Counted from the first letter of the stretch, positions 33,817-46,172 are shown. The stretch: DNA of 64,000 nucleotides from Perilla frutescens (GCA_026008535.1 BRKX01000007.1:10067001-10131000), one strand, 5' to 3'. A program made the numbers and translations. The notes: generated by a model from the letters alone, not told the origin.

Positions 33817-36800
33817 GTGAAAAACATTGAGAGAGCCGAGTCATCCGATGTGAATGAGAAAATTGAGGCTCTAACTTCTCTCGTTCGTGGATTGGCTGTA
33901 GCCCAGACAAAAGGCTCTCGTTGTGGTATTTGCACTGAGGTTGGACATTTTACTGATACATGTCCAATGACGCAAGAGCCCCCACCTAAACAAGCTTGCT
34001 ATGGATCGGGAGATGCGCAACAAGATGCACAAAGGGGAATTTACTATGATAGTTCGGGACGAGGAGATAATTTCCGGAGGAAAAGGAATTATGATCCTTT
34101 TTCTAACAGCTATAATCCGGGTTGGAGGGATCATCCCAATTTTCGATGGAAACAGCCTGGAGACCCCCTTGCCCAAGGGGATTTTCCCCCGAAGCCTGCG
34201 AGAGATGGTCAGTATGCCCATACTGACAAGCCTGTTCCCAGTATGAGCGAAATTATGAAGTGCCTAGAGCAAAGCAGTACTTTGGTGAATAATTTGGCAC
34301 CGAGTCAGAAAGCATTCCAGCAAGAGACTCAAGCGGCTCTAGGTAGCATGGGAACACAAATTACTCAACTTGCTACACAGATGAATAAGATGCAAGGCAA
34401 CCCAGGGAAGCTCCCATCTCAGACGGAGCAGAATCCTAGAGGAAACGTCAGTGCAGTAACACTCCGGAGTGGCAAAGAACTTGCAGAAATTGTGCCAAAG
34501 AAGACAACCCCGCAGGAAGGGCATACTGCGGAGAATGCAGAAAGGGCCGATGATGAAACTGAGCAGCCTGTTGCTCCAAAAGCCCAAACTGAGGTAAAAT
34601 ATGATCTTAAGGTTTCTAAACCCATTACTGCAGCTCCCTTTCCTTCCAGGTTGATTAAGCACAAGAAAGACGATGAGGAGAAGGAGATTTTCGAATTGTT
34701 CAAGAAGGTGGAGATCAATCTTCCACTGATTGATGCCATCAAGCAGGTGCCTAGATACGCCAAGTTTTTGAAGGAATTGTGCTCTAAGAAGATCAGGTAT
34801 GGGAAAGATGCTAGGATCAAAGTTGGTGAAAATGTGTCTGCGGTCATTCAACGCAAACTCCCTCAAAAGTGCCGTGACCCAGGTATGTTCACCATTCCTT
34901 GCATCATTGGAAGTAAGAAGGTGGAAAAGGTAATGCTTGATTTAGGTGCCTCTATAAATGTTATGCCTCTTTCCATGTATAAAGACTTACAGTTAGGTCC
35001 CATGAAGGAAACCCGAGTTGTGATACAGTTAGCCGATAGGTCTAATACTTATCCACAAGGTGTTGTAGAGGATGTTCTTGTCAAGGTCAATGATTTAATT
35101 TTTCCTGTGGATTTTTATATTGTTGACATGAACGATTCCTACTCTGCTCACCGATCTTTGATTCTTTTGGGTCGGCCATTCATGAAAACTGCAAGAACTA
35201 AAATTGATGTAGATAAAGGCATGTTGAGTTTTGAGTTTGATGGTGACATAGTTACTTTTAATATCTTTGAAGCAATGAAACATGTTGAGGATCCAGAGGC
35301 TATCTATATGGTTGATATTATTGATACTGTAGTTGATGAGTTTTTTGAGCGTAATTTCAGGGAAGATAAGCTTGAGCAGGTACTGTTTGGAGGAATGACT
35401 GGAGCAACTGCAGATTCTGCAGAAGAAGAAGCGATTCGAGAAATTATCCAGCAGCTGTATGCCACCGAGGAGTTCCAGCCGAGAAACATGTCAGGCCATG
35501 TGCCCTTACCAGTGGATACAGAGCCGATATTGCCTTCCCACGTGAAAGCCCCAGTTCTGGATTTGAAGGTTCTGCCTGAACATCTCAAGTATGCGTACTT
35601 GGGCGAGGAGAACACGCTGCCAGTCATCATCAGCAAGGACCTCACAGCCGATCAAGAGCTCCGATTGGTCACCATCTTGAAAAAGCACCAAGGAGCTATC
35701 GGTTGGACTTTGGCGGACATAAAGGGGATTAGTCCAGACATCTGCATGCACCGCATTCTGCTTGAGCCTGACCACAAACCATCAAGAGATCCACAGCGGA
35801 AGCTCAATCCAGTCATGAAAGAGGTTGTTTTAAAGGAGATTCTGAAGCTGTTGAAATTGGGAATCATTTACCCAATTTCTGATAGTGTATGGGTGAGCCC
35901 AGTACACGTCGTCCCCAAGAAGTCAGGGTTCCAGTTGGTTAAGAATGACAACAATGAGTTGATTCCGATGAGGCTACAGACTGGTTGGCGCATGTGCATC
36001 GACTTTCACAAGTTGAACGATGCTACACGCAAGGACCACTTCCCCTTGCCATTTATCGATGAGATGCTCGAGCGACTAGCTGGGAAATCATACTTCTGCT
36101 TCCTGGACGGGTACTCTGGCTACTTTCAGATTTATGTAGCCCAAGAAGACCAGGAGAAGACGACTTTTACCTGTCCCTTTGGAACGTTTGCCTGTCGCAA
36201 AATGCCATTCGGATTGTGTAATGCTCCCGGTACCTTCCAACGGTGCATGATGAGCATTTTTTCCGACTTGATCGAGAGCTGCATCGAGATTTTTATGGAT
36301 GATTTTACAGTTCATGGAGATTCTTTCGAGCAATGCATCGAGCACCTGGATAAGGTCCTTCAAAGGTGTGTCGAGACTGATTTGGTGTTGAATTTCGAGA
36401 AATGTCATTTTATGGTGCAACAAGGCATCGTGCTTGGCCATGTCATTTCTGCAAAGGGAATCGAAGTCGATCGAGCAAAAGTTGATTTAATCGTGAAGCT
36501 TCCTTACCCTTCTAATGAGAAAGAGATACGTGCTTTTCTAGGGCACGCCGGATTCTACCGGCGCTTCATTCAAGACTTCTCCAAAATCGCCCAGCCGATG
36601 ACCAAGTTGCTACAAAAGGATGCTCCGTTCCTGTTTGATGATAAATGCAAGGAGGCGTTTGATCTGCTAAAGCACTCACTCACTTCTGCCCCAGTGATTC
36701 AACCACCAAAGTGGGGCCTCCCTTTTGAGATCATGTGTGATGCAAGCGACTATGCTGTTGGAGCTGTTCTCGGACAAAAAGTGGAGAAGCTTAGTCACGT

Positions 36801-38457
36801 CATTTACTATGCTTCGAAGACACTTAATCCAGCTCAATGTAATTACACTACAACCGAGAAGGAGTTACTCGCTGTGGTTTTTGCTTGTGAAAAGTTTCGA
36901 TCTTATCTTGTTGGATCGAAGGTTGTAGTGTATACGGACCATGCTGCTTTGAAGTATCTACTTTCCAAGAAGGAGTCCAAGCCTCGCCTAATTCGCTGGA
37001 TACTGCTACTACAAGAATTTGATCTGGAAATTAAAGATAAGAAAGGTGCTGAAAACAATGTTGCTGATCATCTGAGCAGACTGCTGATACCATCCGACGG
37101 TATGCCCATACCGGACGATTTCCCAGACGAGCTCTTACTGGCTGCAGCCAGTACAGTTCCTTGGTATGCGGATTTGGTTAATTTTCTCACCACTGGAATG
37201 TTCCCCAAGGGAACCGAGACAGCCAAGAAGAATAAACTGAAGAGCCAAGCTAAGTACTTCATCTGGGACGATCCTTATTTGTGGAAGACTTGCTCTGACC
37301 AAGTCATTCGACGTTGTATTCCGGATGAAGAGATTCCGCCCGTTTTGGAATTTTGTCATGCTCATGCTTGTGGGGGACACTTCGGTCCTCGGAGAACAGC
37401 TCGCAAGGTTCTCGACTGTGGCTTCTATTGGGAAACACTTTTCAAAGATGCCTATTCTTTTTGCAAGAATTGTGATCGATGCCAACGACTTGGCAATATT
37501 TCTGCTCGAGATGAAATGCCTCAGATGCCGATTTTGGTGTGTGAAATCTTCGATGTATGGGGTATGGATTTTATGGGGCCGTTTCCAAGCTCGTTTGGAA
37601 ATTCCTATATTCTTCTTGCTGTGGACTACGTCTCTAAATGGGTTGAAGTGAAGGCTACACCGGCAAATGACTCCAAGGTCGTAGCAAAGTTTCTGAAAAC
37701 ACACATCTTCCAACGATTTGGTATTCCTCGAGCTATAATCAGTGACCAAGGTACACACTTCTGCAATCGAACCTTGGACGCCCTTTTCAAGAAGTATGGA
37801 GTTCATCATCGTGTCTCAACAGCCTACCATCCTCAGTCCAACGGCCAGGCCGAAGTCTCTAACCGAGAGATCAAGAATATTCTGGAGAAGACTGTGAGTC
37901 CAAACCGGAAAGACTGGAGTCTGCGCCTGGACGACGCAGTATGGGCATACCGCACAGCATACAAGTCGCCTATTGGTATGTCACCATACAGATTGATTTT
38001 TGGCAAGCAGTGCCATCTTCCTGTGGAGCTCGAACATCGAGCTTTCTGGGCTGTTAAGCAATGTTGCATGGATCCGAAGTTAGCTGGGCTTGAACGGAAA
38101 TATCAATTGCAAGAATTGGAAGAAATTCGGTTGGAAGCTTATGATTCTGCTCGTTCTTACAAAGAGCGCACTAAATTATTACATGACAAATATATTCGGA
38201 GGAAAAGTTTCGAAGTTGGCCAGCAAGTCCTGTTGTTTAATGCTCGTCTCCGACTCATGCCGGGCAAGTTGAAGTCCCGTTGGACAGGCCCATATGAAGT
38301 TGTTCGAGTAAGCCCTCACGGTGCAGTGGAAATTCGCAGCTTGTCTACGGATAAAATTCTCACAGTCAATGGACAGCTGTTAAAGCCATTTCTTACTGGA
38401 CTGGATTCACAGCCATTTGATGGGGTCGACCTGGTTACCCCGGAAATTACTTCATGA
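33817..38457 (+). CDS. pol: Gypsy Pol polyprotein (zinc knuckle-PR-RT-RH-IN)
   Basis: An uninterrupted 1546-codon frame in register with gag. Zinc knuckle CGICTEVGHFTDTC (about residues 37-50); aspartic protease with LDLGASINVM (Asp about 375); reverse transcriptase with PFGLCNAPGTFQ and IFMDDFTVHG (828); RNase H with MCDASDYAVGAVLG and TDHAALKYLL; integrase with an H-C zinc region (HAHACGGHFG, CKNCDRCQR) and catalytic D1251, D1310, E1346 (DD35E spacing). A C-terminal KSRWTGPYEV segment follows; no chromodomain is seen, as expected for Athila/Tat. It could supply enzymes if translated past the TGA at 33811. Domain order (IN after RH) confirms Ty3/Gypsy. Confidence 0.95.
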   Translation: MKNIERAESSDVNEKIEALTSLVRGLAVAQTKGSRCGICTEVGHFTDTCPMTQEPPPKQACYGSGDAQQDAQRGIYYDSSGRGDNFRRKRNYDPFSNSYNPGWRDHPNFRWKQPGDPLAQGDFPPKPARDGQYAHTDKPVPSMSEIMKCLEQSSTLVNNLAPSQKAFQQETQAALGSMGTQITQLATQMNKMQGNPGKLPSQTEQNPRGNVSAVTLRSGKELAEIVPKKTTPQEGHTAENAERADDETEQPVAPKAQTEVKYDLKVSKPITAAPFPSRLIKHKKDDEEKEIFELFKKVEINLPLIDAIKQVPRYAKFLKELCSKKIRYGKDARIKVGENVSAVIQRKLPQKCRDPGMFTIPCIIGSKKVEKVMLDLGASINVMPLSMYKDLQLGPMKETRVVIQLADRSNTYPQGVVEDVLVKVNDLIFPVDFYIVDMNDSYSAHRSLILLGRPFMKTARTKIDVDKGMLSFEFDGDIVTFNIFEAMKHVEDPEAIYMVDIIDTVVDEFFERNFREDKLEQVLFGGMTGATADSAEEEAIREIIQQLYATEEFQPRNMSGHVPLPVDTEPILPSHVKAPVLDLKVLPEHLKYAYLGEENTLPVIISKDLTADQELRLVTILKKHQGAIGWTLADIKGISPDICMHRILLEPDHKPSRDPQRKLNPVMKEVVLKEILKLLKLGIIYPISDSVWVSPVHVVPKKSGFQLVKNDNNELIPMRLQTGWRMCIDFHKLNDATRKDHFPLPFIDEMLERLAGKSYFCFLDGYSGYFQIYVAQEDQEKTTFTCPFGTFACRKMPFGLCNAPGTFQRCMMSIFSDLIESCIEIFMDDFTVHGDSFEQCIEHLDKVLQRCVETDLVLNFEKCHFMVQQGIVLGHVISAKGIEVDRAKVDLIVKLPYPSNEKEIRAFLGHAGFYRRFIQDFSKIAQPMTKLLQKDAPFLFDDKCKEAFDLLKHSLTSAPVIQPPKWGLPFEIMCDASDYAVGAVLGQKVEKLSHVIYYASKTLNPAQCNYTTTEKELLAVVFACEKFRSYLVGSKVVVYTDHAALKYLLSKKESKPRLIRWILLLQEFDLEIKDKKGAENNVADHLSRLLIPSDGMPIPDDFPDELLLAAASTVPWYADLVNFLTTGMFPKGTETAKKNKLKSQAKYFIWDDPYLWKTCSDQVIRRCIPDEEIPPVLEFCHAHACGGHFGPRRTARKVLDCGFYWETLFKDAYSFCKNCDRCQRLGNISARDEMPQMPILVCEIFDVWGMDFMGPFPSSFGNSYILLAVDYVSKWVEVKATPANDSKVVAKFLKTHIFQRFGIPRAIISDQGTHFCNRTLDALFKKYGVHHRVSTAYHPQSNGQAEVSNREIKNILEKTVSPNRKDWSLRLDDAVWAYRTAYKSPIGMSPYRLIFGKQCHLPVELEHRAFWAVKQCCMDPKLAGLERKYQLQELEEIRLEAYDSARSYKERTKLLHDKYIRRKSFEVGQQVLLFNARLRLMPGKLKSRWTGPYEVVRVSPHGAVEIRSLSTDKILTVNGQLLKPFLTGLDSQPFDGVDLVTPEITS

Positions 38458-38915
38458 TCACTTCCTCCTGTCGAGCCTACGACATTAACCAACGGCGCTT
38501 CTCGGGAGGCAACCCGATTTCCTTTCCCTTTCTATTCCATTTATTTACTGTTTTCCATTAAGTCTTTTTATTGTTTTAGTACCTTTTAGTTCGATTCTAT
38601 GCAAAAAAAAAAAAAAAAAAAAAAAAAAAACACAACAAACATAAAACTTTTGATGAGGTGTGTGCTGGGGTCGAATTTCCCTGAGTATAGCGACCTCTTG
38701 CTGCTTTAAGGGTTTTGTATTAAGCTTGAAGAAAAGAGGGGGTTTTGGGCAATTTAATACAAGGGAGGACCTTCTTGCAATATCCCCTAATTTAATTTGG
38801 GGATTTCCTTTTACCCTCAGCCCTAATATATTTTACTTTCATCCTCAATTTACGTTTCTTACTCTTTTTTTTTCAAGTTTTTACAGCCCTTTCGCCTCCT
38901 GAGCTAAACTCCGCC
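38458..38915 (+). other. Gypsy spacer between pol and env-like ORF
   Basis: Non-coding; an A-run at about 38603-38630 and T-rich tracts precede the ATG at 38916. The T-rich stretch could hold a splice acceptor for a subgenomic RNA, but none is proven. Confidence 0.5.
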
Positions 38916-40315
38916 ATGGCCAGAAACAAAGGCAAGAAAACCGCCGCATCACCTCCGCCACCTCGACCACCGCGGACTCGCGGCCAAGCGCGAACCACCA
39001 CCCTTGTCGACGAGCCGACGCCCTCTCCCTCTCCAACTAGGCCACCCTCACCACCTCCTCCTCCGGCCCACTCACCAACCCCGTCGCCCGAACCCGAGCC
39101 TTCCCCTTCGCCGCGTGTTCGCTCGAAATCTACGGCTGGAGGCTTCAAGAAACGGAAAGCCCCCGCTGTTTCCGACGAACCCTCCAAGAAAAGCCGCGCT
39201 CCAACACCACACCCGAGGCCTGCTACTCCACCACCGTCTCCGCCGACCTCTCCACTCGCCGCGTCGTCTGCTCCGACAAAGTCACCCCCGCCATCCACTG
39301 ATCCGTCCTCTTCACGCCGCCCCCGTGGCCGCCGGCCTCGCTTCCGCTCGGATGCCGATTTCGAACGACGTTTCCAGAAGTTCACCACCCGGACAATCCT
39401 TGGACCGCGACTCTTTGATTGGGAGAATATTGCTTCTCTCGAGGTAAACTCCTCTATCCGTGAATATTTCAAGGGAATCGGTTGGGAGCCCTTTTTGGAC
39501 ACGGATCGTCCTGTTTTTGATATGTTAACTGTTGAATTTCTGGCTTCTTTTGTGTTCCAATCTTCGAGTTCCTTATCGGATTCCCACGCTGTTCTATTTC
39601 GTATGGGTGGTCGTGCTTTTAACTTTTCTGTGAATGAATTAAATGTTCTTCTTGGTTTTGAGTCGGATGAGTCCTTAAGTGGTGTTGATTATGATTGTGC
39701 TTGGTGTGATGCCCCTGAGGAGACTGAGTCTGCGTTGACTGCACAGTGGCGTGCATTGTCGATTGAGAGTCAGTATGAGCAAAGATTGGCTAAAAAGTGT
39801 CTATCCGTGATGATGCTATGCGTCTTTGTCATAGGTTCTTGGTTATCAACTTCTTTGGTCGCATTGATATGCTCACTGTAGTCACCAAACACGAGGTCTT
39901 TTTGCTCACTTGCATGCTAAAGAAAGATAAGGTGAACTTTGGTTTTTGGTTGGCTTCCCAGTTTGCCTTTATTGCTTCTCGGCCGAAAGGAAAGGTGCCA
40001 TTGGGTCATTTTATCACACTCTTAGCCGAGCGTCTTCATGTTCCTTTTGATGGATATGCCACTATTCCTCGCACTTTACTTACTATGACTGAGTTGAACA
40101 AGATGCGTTTGTTATTGGTTAACGCCTCCGGGCACTTTCAGTTTGCTCCACCGGGTGCTCTGGCCTCGAGTGCTTCTTCTGCAGGTTTTGACCCCACCGC
40201 TCTTCTCACCGCCTTCGAGGCCCTACTCCAGCCGCTCCGGCGCAGCCTGGCGGATATTGATACACGGATTGCGGCCCTGGAGCAGGCGGTCCGGAACCTG
40301 GAGCCCCGTCCTTGA
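38916..40315 (+). pseudogene. Gypsy env-like (Athila ORF) protein, frameshifted
   Basis: ATG 38916 opens MARNKGKKTAASPPPPRPPR; the first 140 residues are extremely Pro/Ser/Arg-rich, followed by a globular part with FERRFQKFTTRTILGPRLFD and FRMGGRAFNFSVNELNVLLG. A single frameshift near 39790-39800, next to an A-run, moves the reading to the frame of 39797-40315 (RLCHRFLVINFFGRIDMLTV onwards), which ends with a Leu/Arg/Glu-rich coiled-coil-like tail. The arrangement matches the ORF after pol in Athila elements. No signal peptide or membrane anchor is obvious, so an envelope role is doubtful. Full length would be about 466 residues. Confidence 0.85.
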
Positions 40316-41747
40316 GATTTGAGATTTTGGTCCACTCTTCTACCCCAACTTTGTTTTTTTTGTTGTGTGCTTGATTTTCAGTTTATGTCTGCTTTCTTTT
40401 CTTTTTTGTTTTTCTTCTGTGTTTTGACCTGTGAGGACACAGTCATCTTCTAAGTGTGGGGTGGGGAAAACCAAGAATCCCCATCCTTGGTTTATGATTG
40501 TGTAGTGTTTTCATGATTTTGCTGTGTGTGTATGTTTTTTTTGAAATTTTTTTGCAAATATGACTGTTTGACACTAGAGATAGAAGGAGTATGGGCTGTT
40601 ATGAGGATTGATGGATTGGTTGTGTTGTTGTTTTGTGGAATACTATATGCTGTATGTGCATGATTTCGAGGATGATGGAATGTGCAGTTTGATCACATTT
40701 TCTATGCCACATATATGCGAGTTTTGAGCCTGAGCAATAATATTTTACCTTATGGAAGCTCATTTTCTTTGTTTGAGAGTGTCAAATTGTGGTGTTGGAT
40801 ATTTTGAATTGCCTAATTGCCACGGTTGCTTATCTTTGAATTGTGTTTGAAATATGATAAAGGCATTTAGGTTTAACCTCATTTTCCCCTAAACTAACTC
40901 ACCTGTGCAATTCCCCCTAGTGAACCCATTTGAGCCATTCTACATTCATTTCTTTTTATGCAAACCAAGAAACACTCAACCATACTCCTTTCATTCTACG
41001 AACCAGTTTTGCGCACCTAAGGGAAACATGTAAGTGTCATCTGTTGAAGCTGTACGAAGCATTTGTTCAGTGCATGAAGGAAGAATTAAAACCTCTGTCC
41101 TGTTTTCGATTGAAAAAAAGAAAAAAAAAAGAAAAAAAAAAAAAGAGAAAACGAAGCAAAGCTTCAGAAGACAAAAATTGTAGGACAGAAGGGGGAAGAA
41201 AAGAAAAGAAGAAACAAGCAGATGTGTTGATGAAACCTGAGCACCAGTTTTGAGCAAGTTTTCTTTAACAATTGCAGCTAGCTATGAAGCGAAAGCACTT
41301 GCATGATTTCCCTCATTTTGCCTACTTAAGCCATAATTATCCTACCTTTCACCCTAGCCCCGTTACAACCCTGAATAAAAGACCTTTTGATTCACACACG
41401 GTTTGAGTGATAAATGCAACTGTGACAAGAAAGGCAATTCTATGATTGAAAACACACAATCTTGACTGAGAGAATCCTCCCTATTCCCATTTGTTTTCGA
41501 GTGAATTTGAGTGACCTTCAGTGAGGCTGGATTGAAATGCACTTTCTTAACTCGAATGATGAATACATGCATGATTATGAAGCAAAATGGGTTGTGATCT
41601 GTGGAATGGAACATGACAGCCTTTACTCACTTTTACGCTCGAGATTGAACAGTCAATATTTGCAAGTTTTTGTGTTTTCGAAAGTTGTGTGTTTTAGTTG
41701 TTTTTGCATGTGCTCGAGGACGAGCAACGTTCAAGTGTGGGGTAGTT
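40316..41747 (+). other. Gypsy 3' untranslated region and polypurine tract
   Basis: 1.4 kb with no coding sequence. AAGTGTGGGGT occurs twice, at about 40455 and just before the LTR (41734-41744), the latter being the probable polypurine tract. An AAG-rich stretch lies at 41115-41220. Confidence 0.7.
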
Positions 41748-43104
41748 TGATTGGTCCTAAATCCTCTATGTTTTAAGGGTGATTTTTAGTGTATTGTGCT
41801 AGACTAACTACCAATTGGATATATTTTGTGGATAGATTTGTTCCTTGAGTTTGTGCAGGTAGTTAGTCTCAATTAAAGGAAAAGAGGTGCATTTTGCAAA
41901 GTTATGGATCGGTGGTAAGGGCATACCAGTGAAACCGAATTTTTGCTGGACAGATCCAGTGGGCCGAGAAGTGTTTTGATGGGTCGAGCCCATGTTTTGA
42001 AGCCTCCAGCGGGCCCAGCGAGAGTTATCTAACTTTGAAGAGCTGGAGGCGGTTTAAAAGTGTCCAAATACAACAAGGATTCTATTTTGTTAATTACCTA
42101 GTTTAGATAAGATTTAATATTTGTTTCCTATTTGGAGTAGAACTCTATTTTGGTAGCTAGATATATTAGGATTTATTCTATTCATGAGACAACATCATCG
42201 AGAGAGCGCAGAGACGCAACATTATTCAGTTTTTATTCAGCTTTATTTTCGATTCATCGTGTTCAACTTTTACAACTCTGCGCGATCATACTGCTACATG
42301 AAGTCTAGCTAATTTCCGCACATATCCCAGACGCGAATCAACGAAACTCTAGCGACTAACTGTGAGATCGAACTGCTCCATAATTCTTTTGAATGCATGT
42401 GTCTGCTATATCTCGTTTTTATTGTTGTTAATTGTTTCGTGTTTTCTAAGTAGTTGCAAATATTTAGGAACGCGAGATTAATTAGTAGCCAATTAAACCG
42501 GCCATAAGTAAACGTGGTTTAAGTTTAATCTGTGGTAAAACGGTTCTTGAAACCAGGGGATTAGCAGTCTAATTTTATCCTTCCTGTGTCAGAGTTGGGT
42601 AGATTAGAATCGGGTTTCTCTAGATCACAAGGCTGTCGACTCATTAAAACCATAAGAGTGTCTCTTTACGTTTGTCAGTCGATTAGGGAATTAATCGGTG
42701 AAGTGTCTTCCTGGTTAACGATAAAATACGGAGAAATAAGGACGTGTCAGTAAGTGTCTTCGGCGTCTATAACTGGTTGCATAATTTATTTGAATTCATC
42801 TTTGCATCTGTGATCGGTTCGTTAGCTAGAGTGGAGTTATTTGCAGTCCGGGATATTTTCTTCATCATTGTCAATTTCGTTTATTGCCTAATTATTTTAT
42901 TTAATTTAGTTCTTTTATTTTGCTGTTCAAGTCAGTTCATAAAATTCGAATTTCCCTTGTTAAAGTTGGTTATACAGATTGGAAAATAAAAGTGAAACTC
43001 GCCGGTCCTTTGGAAGACGATCCTGCTCGCCGCTGTACTCTGCAGTAAGGGCATACCGACAGACCAGTCGGGACATTTTATTTTTGGTGTAAAATGACGC
43101 ACCA
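41748..43104 (+). repeat. Gypsy 3' LTR
   Basis: 1357 bp, TGATTGGTCC to GACGCACCA; see the 5' copy. Differences seen by eye include GTTCCTT versus GTTTCTT near the start and AAAATGACG versus AAAACGACG at the end. Confidence 0.97.
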
Positions 43105-46079
43105 ATAATGAATCACCAGAGATCCATCTTCTACAAGCTCTCGGATGAAGTGGTGATGAATGTCTATGTGCTTAGTTCGAGAGTGCTGAACAGGATTCTT
43201 CGAAATGTTTATTGCACTCATATTGTCATAATATATGGTAAAGACAGATTGTGGGACACCATAGTCAAGCAACATTTACCTCATCCACAAGAGTTGAGTA
43301 CAGCAACTCCCAACAGCTATATATTCTGCCTCAGCGGTAGAAAGTGATATCAAATTCTGCTTCTTGCTAAACCAAGAGACCATATTATTTCCAAGGAAGA
43401 AACATCCACTTGATGTACTCTTCCGATCTTCAGTGCATCCAGCCCAATCCGCATCACAAAACCCCACCAAACTAGGGTTTGTATCATAAGAAAACCAAAG
43501 TCCTAACTCAGCTGTACCTTTTACGTACTTGATTATGTTCTTGACAGATTTCAAGTGACTTTCTTTGGGATCAGATTGGTAGCGTGCACAAACTCCAACA
43601 CTATAACTGATATCAGGCCGACTCACAGTGAGGTACAATAGGCTACCGATCATGCTTCGGTACAAGGTTTGCACTATGGACACACCAACTTCATCTTTGG
43701 TTAACTTTAAGTGTGTTCCTATGGGGTTTCTCTTCGGGCTGCAACTTTCCATCCCAAATTTAGTGATCAAATTCCTTGCATACTTTGTTTGAGACACAAA
43801 GATGCCTTCATCCTTTTGCTTTACTTGAAGTCCCAGAAAATAAGTCATCTCACCGACCAGACTCATCTCGAACTCAGATGTCATATATTTGACAAACTTC
43901 TTCACCAATCTGTCTGACACAGATCCAAAGACAATATCGTCGACATAAATCTGAACAATGATTACTTCATATTTTTCTCTTTTAACAAAGAGTTTTCAAT
44001 CAGATCCTCCACGAACATAACCTTTCTCCAACAGAAACTTTGTGAGTCTCTCATACCAAGCGCGAGGGGCTTGTTTGAGTCCGTACAATGCCTTCTTCAA
44101 TTTATACACATAATCAGGATGGTGAGGGTCTTCAAAGCCTTTAGGTTGACATACAAAAACATCTTTGGATAAGTACCCATTTAGGAAGGCACTCTTTACG
44201 TCCATTTGGTACAATTTGAACTTCATCCATGCAGCCATGGCGAGAAGTAACCTGACGGATTCAAGACGAGTAACTGGAGCGAATGTCTCGTCAAAATCCA
44301 CACCTTCAACTTGGGAATAGCCTTGAGCCACAAGTCTTGCCTTATTTCTGGTTATGTTCCCTTCATCATCGGTTTTATTCTTAAAGATCCACTTCGTGCC
44401 GATCACATTTATACCATTAGGACATGGAACTAAATCCCATACTTCGTTTCTTTCAAACTGCAAGAGCTCTTCTTGCATGGCATGAATCCATCGATCATCT
44501 TGTAAGGCCTCTTTCACATTCTTGAGCTCAGCTGTAGAAGTGTAGCAGACATTTGCTATCATCTCACGGTAGTTCTTTCGAACTCTTCTTGTTCTGACTC
44601 CTTCACTCACATCACCAATGATGTCTGTTGCAGAATGATGCTTCTGCACACCTTTTGAAGGTTTGAGGCTATCCAGTTTCTCGTTTCTCAACTCAGCCTG
44701 ATCATTGTGTTCCGAACTATCTGGAACAGAAGCTGGCATAGGAGTTGTGATATCAACAATCTCCTCATCAATCTAGGAAACGGGATCTTCCAGATCATGT
44801 ACAACAATGTTGATGGACTCCATCACCATCTTGGTCCTCTTGTTGTACACTCGATAGGCCCGACTATTCCTCGAGTACCCGAGAAAAATGCATTCATCTT
44901 CTTTGGCATCAAACTTGCCAAGCTGCTCTCGGTCTCTTAACATGTAGCACGTACTGCCGAAGATATGTAAGTACTTTAAATTTGGTTTCTTCCCTTTCCA
45001 CAGCTCATAGGGAGTGACTCTGGTCTTGGGTCTGAAATACACCCGATTGATAATATGACACGCTGTGTTTACAGCTTCTACCCATAAGTTGTCTGGGACA
45101 GATTTTGCCTTCAACATGACTCGGCTCATTTCTTGAAGAGTCCAATTTTTCCTCTCAACAACACCATTTTTCTGAGGCGTTTTTGGTGCAGAAAACTCCT
45201 GAGCAATACCTCTTTCTTCACAAAAACATTTGAAATAAGCATTTTCAAATTCACGACCGTGATCACTTCGAATTCTCATCACAGCTGTTGCTTTCTCCAC
45301 TTCGAGCTTGAGAGACAGAGTCTTGAATGTCTCAAAGGTTTCTCCCTTATCTCTAAGGAACTCAACCTATGTAAATCGTGTGAAGTCATCCACACACACA
45401 AAAATAAACTTCTTCTGTCCAATACGTTTAGTTTGAACAGGCCCCATCAAGTCCATATGCAACAGCTCCAAAGCTTTTGAGGTGGTAATTTTCTTAACAG
45501 ATTTATGTGATGTATGAATCTGTTTCCCCACTTGACACGGTCCACAAATTTTGCCACGATCAATATCAAACTTCGGGACTCCATTCACAGCTTCTGTCTT
45601 CATGAGACATTGCATGTTTCTGTAACTCACATGACCAAGCTTTTCATGACATACGTTTGCTTCATCAAGTTGAGTTCTGAAGCAATTACCTTTTATGTTG
45701 AGAAGGTAACAATTGTCCCTTGATCTGTCTCCATCCATCAGCAGCACACATTCTTTGTTCTTCACAAGACATTTGTCTCTAGTAAAATGAACCAAGCACT
45801 ACAAAAAAATTCCAATTTAGCGACGGGGTTTTCCGTCGCTACAGGGTTTAGCAACGGGAAACCCACATCGCTAAATTTCTCGTCGCTAATAATGCGCGCC
45901 CGTCGCTATATCCGTCGCTAGATAGTGCCCTGTCGCTAGATCCGTTGCTAAAATTATAATTTAAAATTTTAAAATTATTGATTGGCCCGGCCCGCGAATG
46001 AGCCCCCGACCCGGGGGCCCGGCCCATGAATGAGCCCTTGACCCGACCCGATGAAAGGCCCGCGCCCAAGCCCTTCAAG

Positions 46080-46172
46080 AATAATTGTGTATAATATGCA
46101 CCTAAGAGGATTCGAACTTGTGACCTCCTAGAAGGAGGGCCAAGCACTTATCCATTGGGGCAAGTTCAATTG
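46080..46172 (-). repeat. tRNA-like sequence in CACTA-2
   Basis: On the minus strand, CCCAATGGATAAGTGC resembles box A and AGTTCGAATCCTC is a good box B, with a CCTCC/GGAGG stem between. The acceptor ends do not pair convincingly and the anticodon loop is too short. Probably the head of a degraded SINE or a tRNA pseudogene. Confidence 0.5.

Larger units (their letters stand above)
31453..43104 (+). mobile_element. Athila-like Ty3/Gypsy retrotransposon, nearly intact
   Basis: Two 1357-bp LTRs, a tRNA-Asp type primer site, gag, a full-length pol, an env-like 3' ORF and a polypurine tract make an 11,652-bp element with a perfect duplication ATAAT at 31448-31452 and 43105-43109. It lies within the RNase H end of the Sirevirus. 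LTRs differ at about six visible positions, so the insertion is recent. Confidence 0.97.

Noticed and set aside
33123..37809. Numerous antisense ORFs over the Gypsy gag-pol
   Set aside because: Shadows of the long sense frame; none resembles a known protein.
38603..38630. Long A-run as the poly(A) tail of a processed retrogene
   Set aside because: It lies inside the Gypsy element between pol and the env-like ORF and has no target duplication around it.
45848..46147. Minus-strand ORF of 99 codons in CACTA-2
   Set aside because: Runs through the subterminal repeats and the tRNA-like stretch; no protein signature.
46080..46172. Functional tRNA gene
   Set aside because: Box A and B are present but the acceptor stem and anticodon loop are not tRNA-like.
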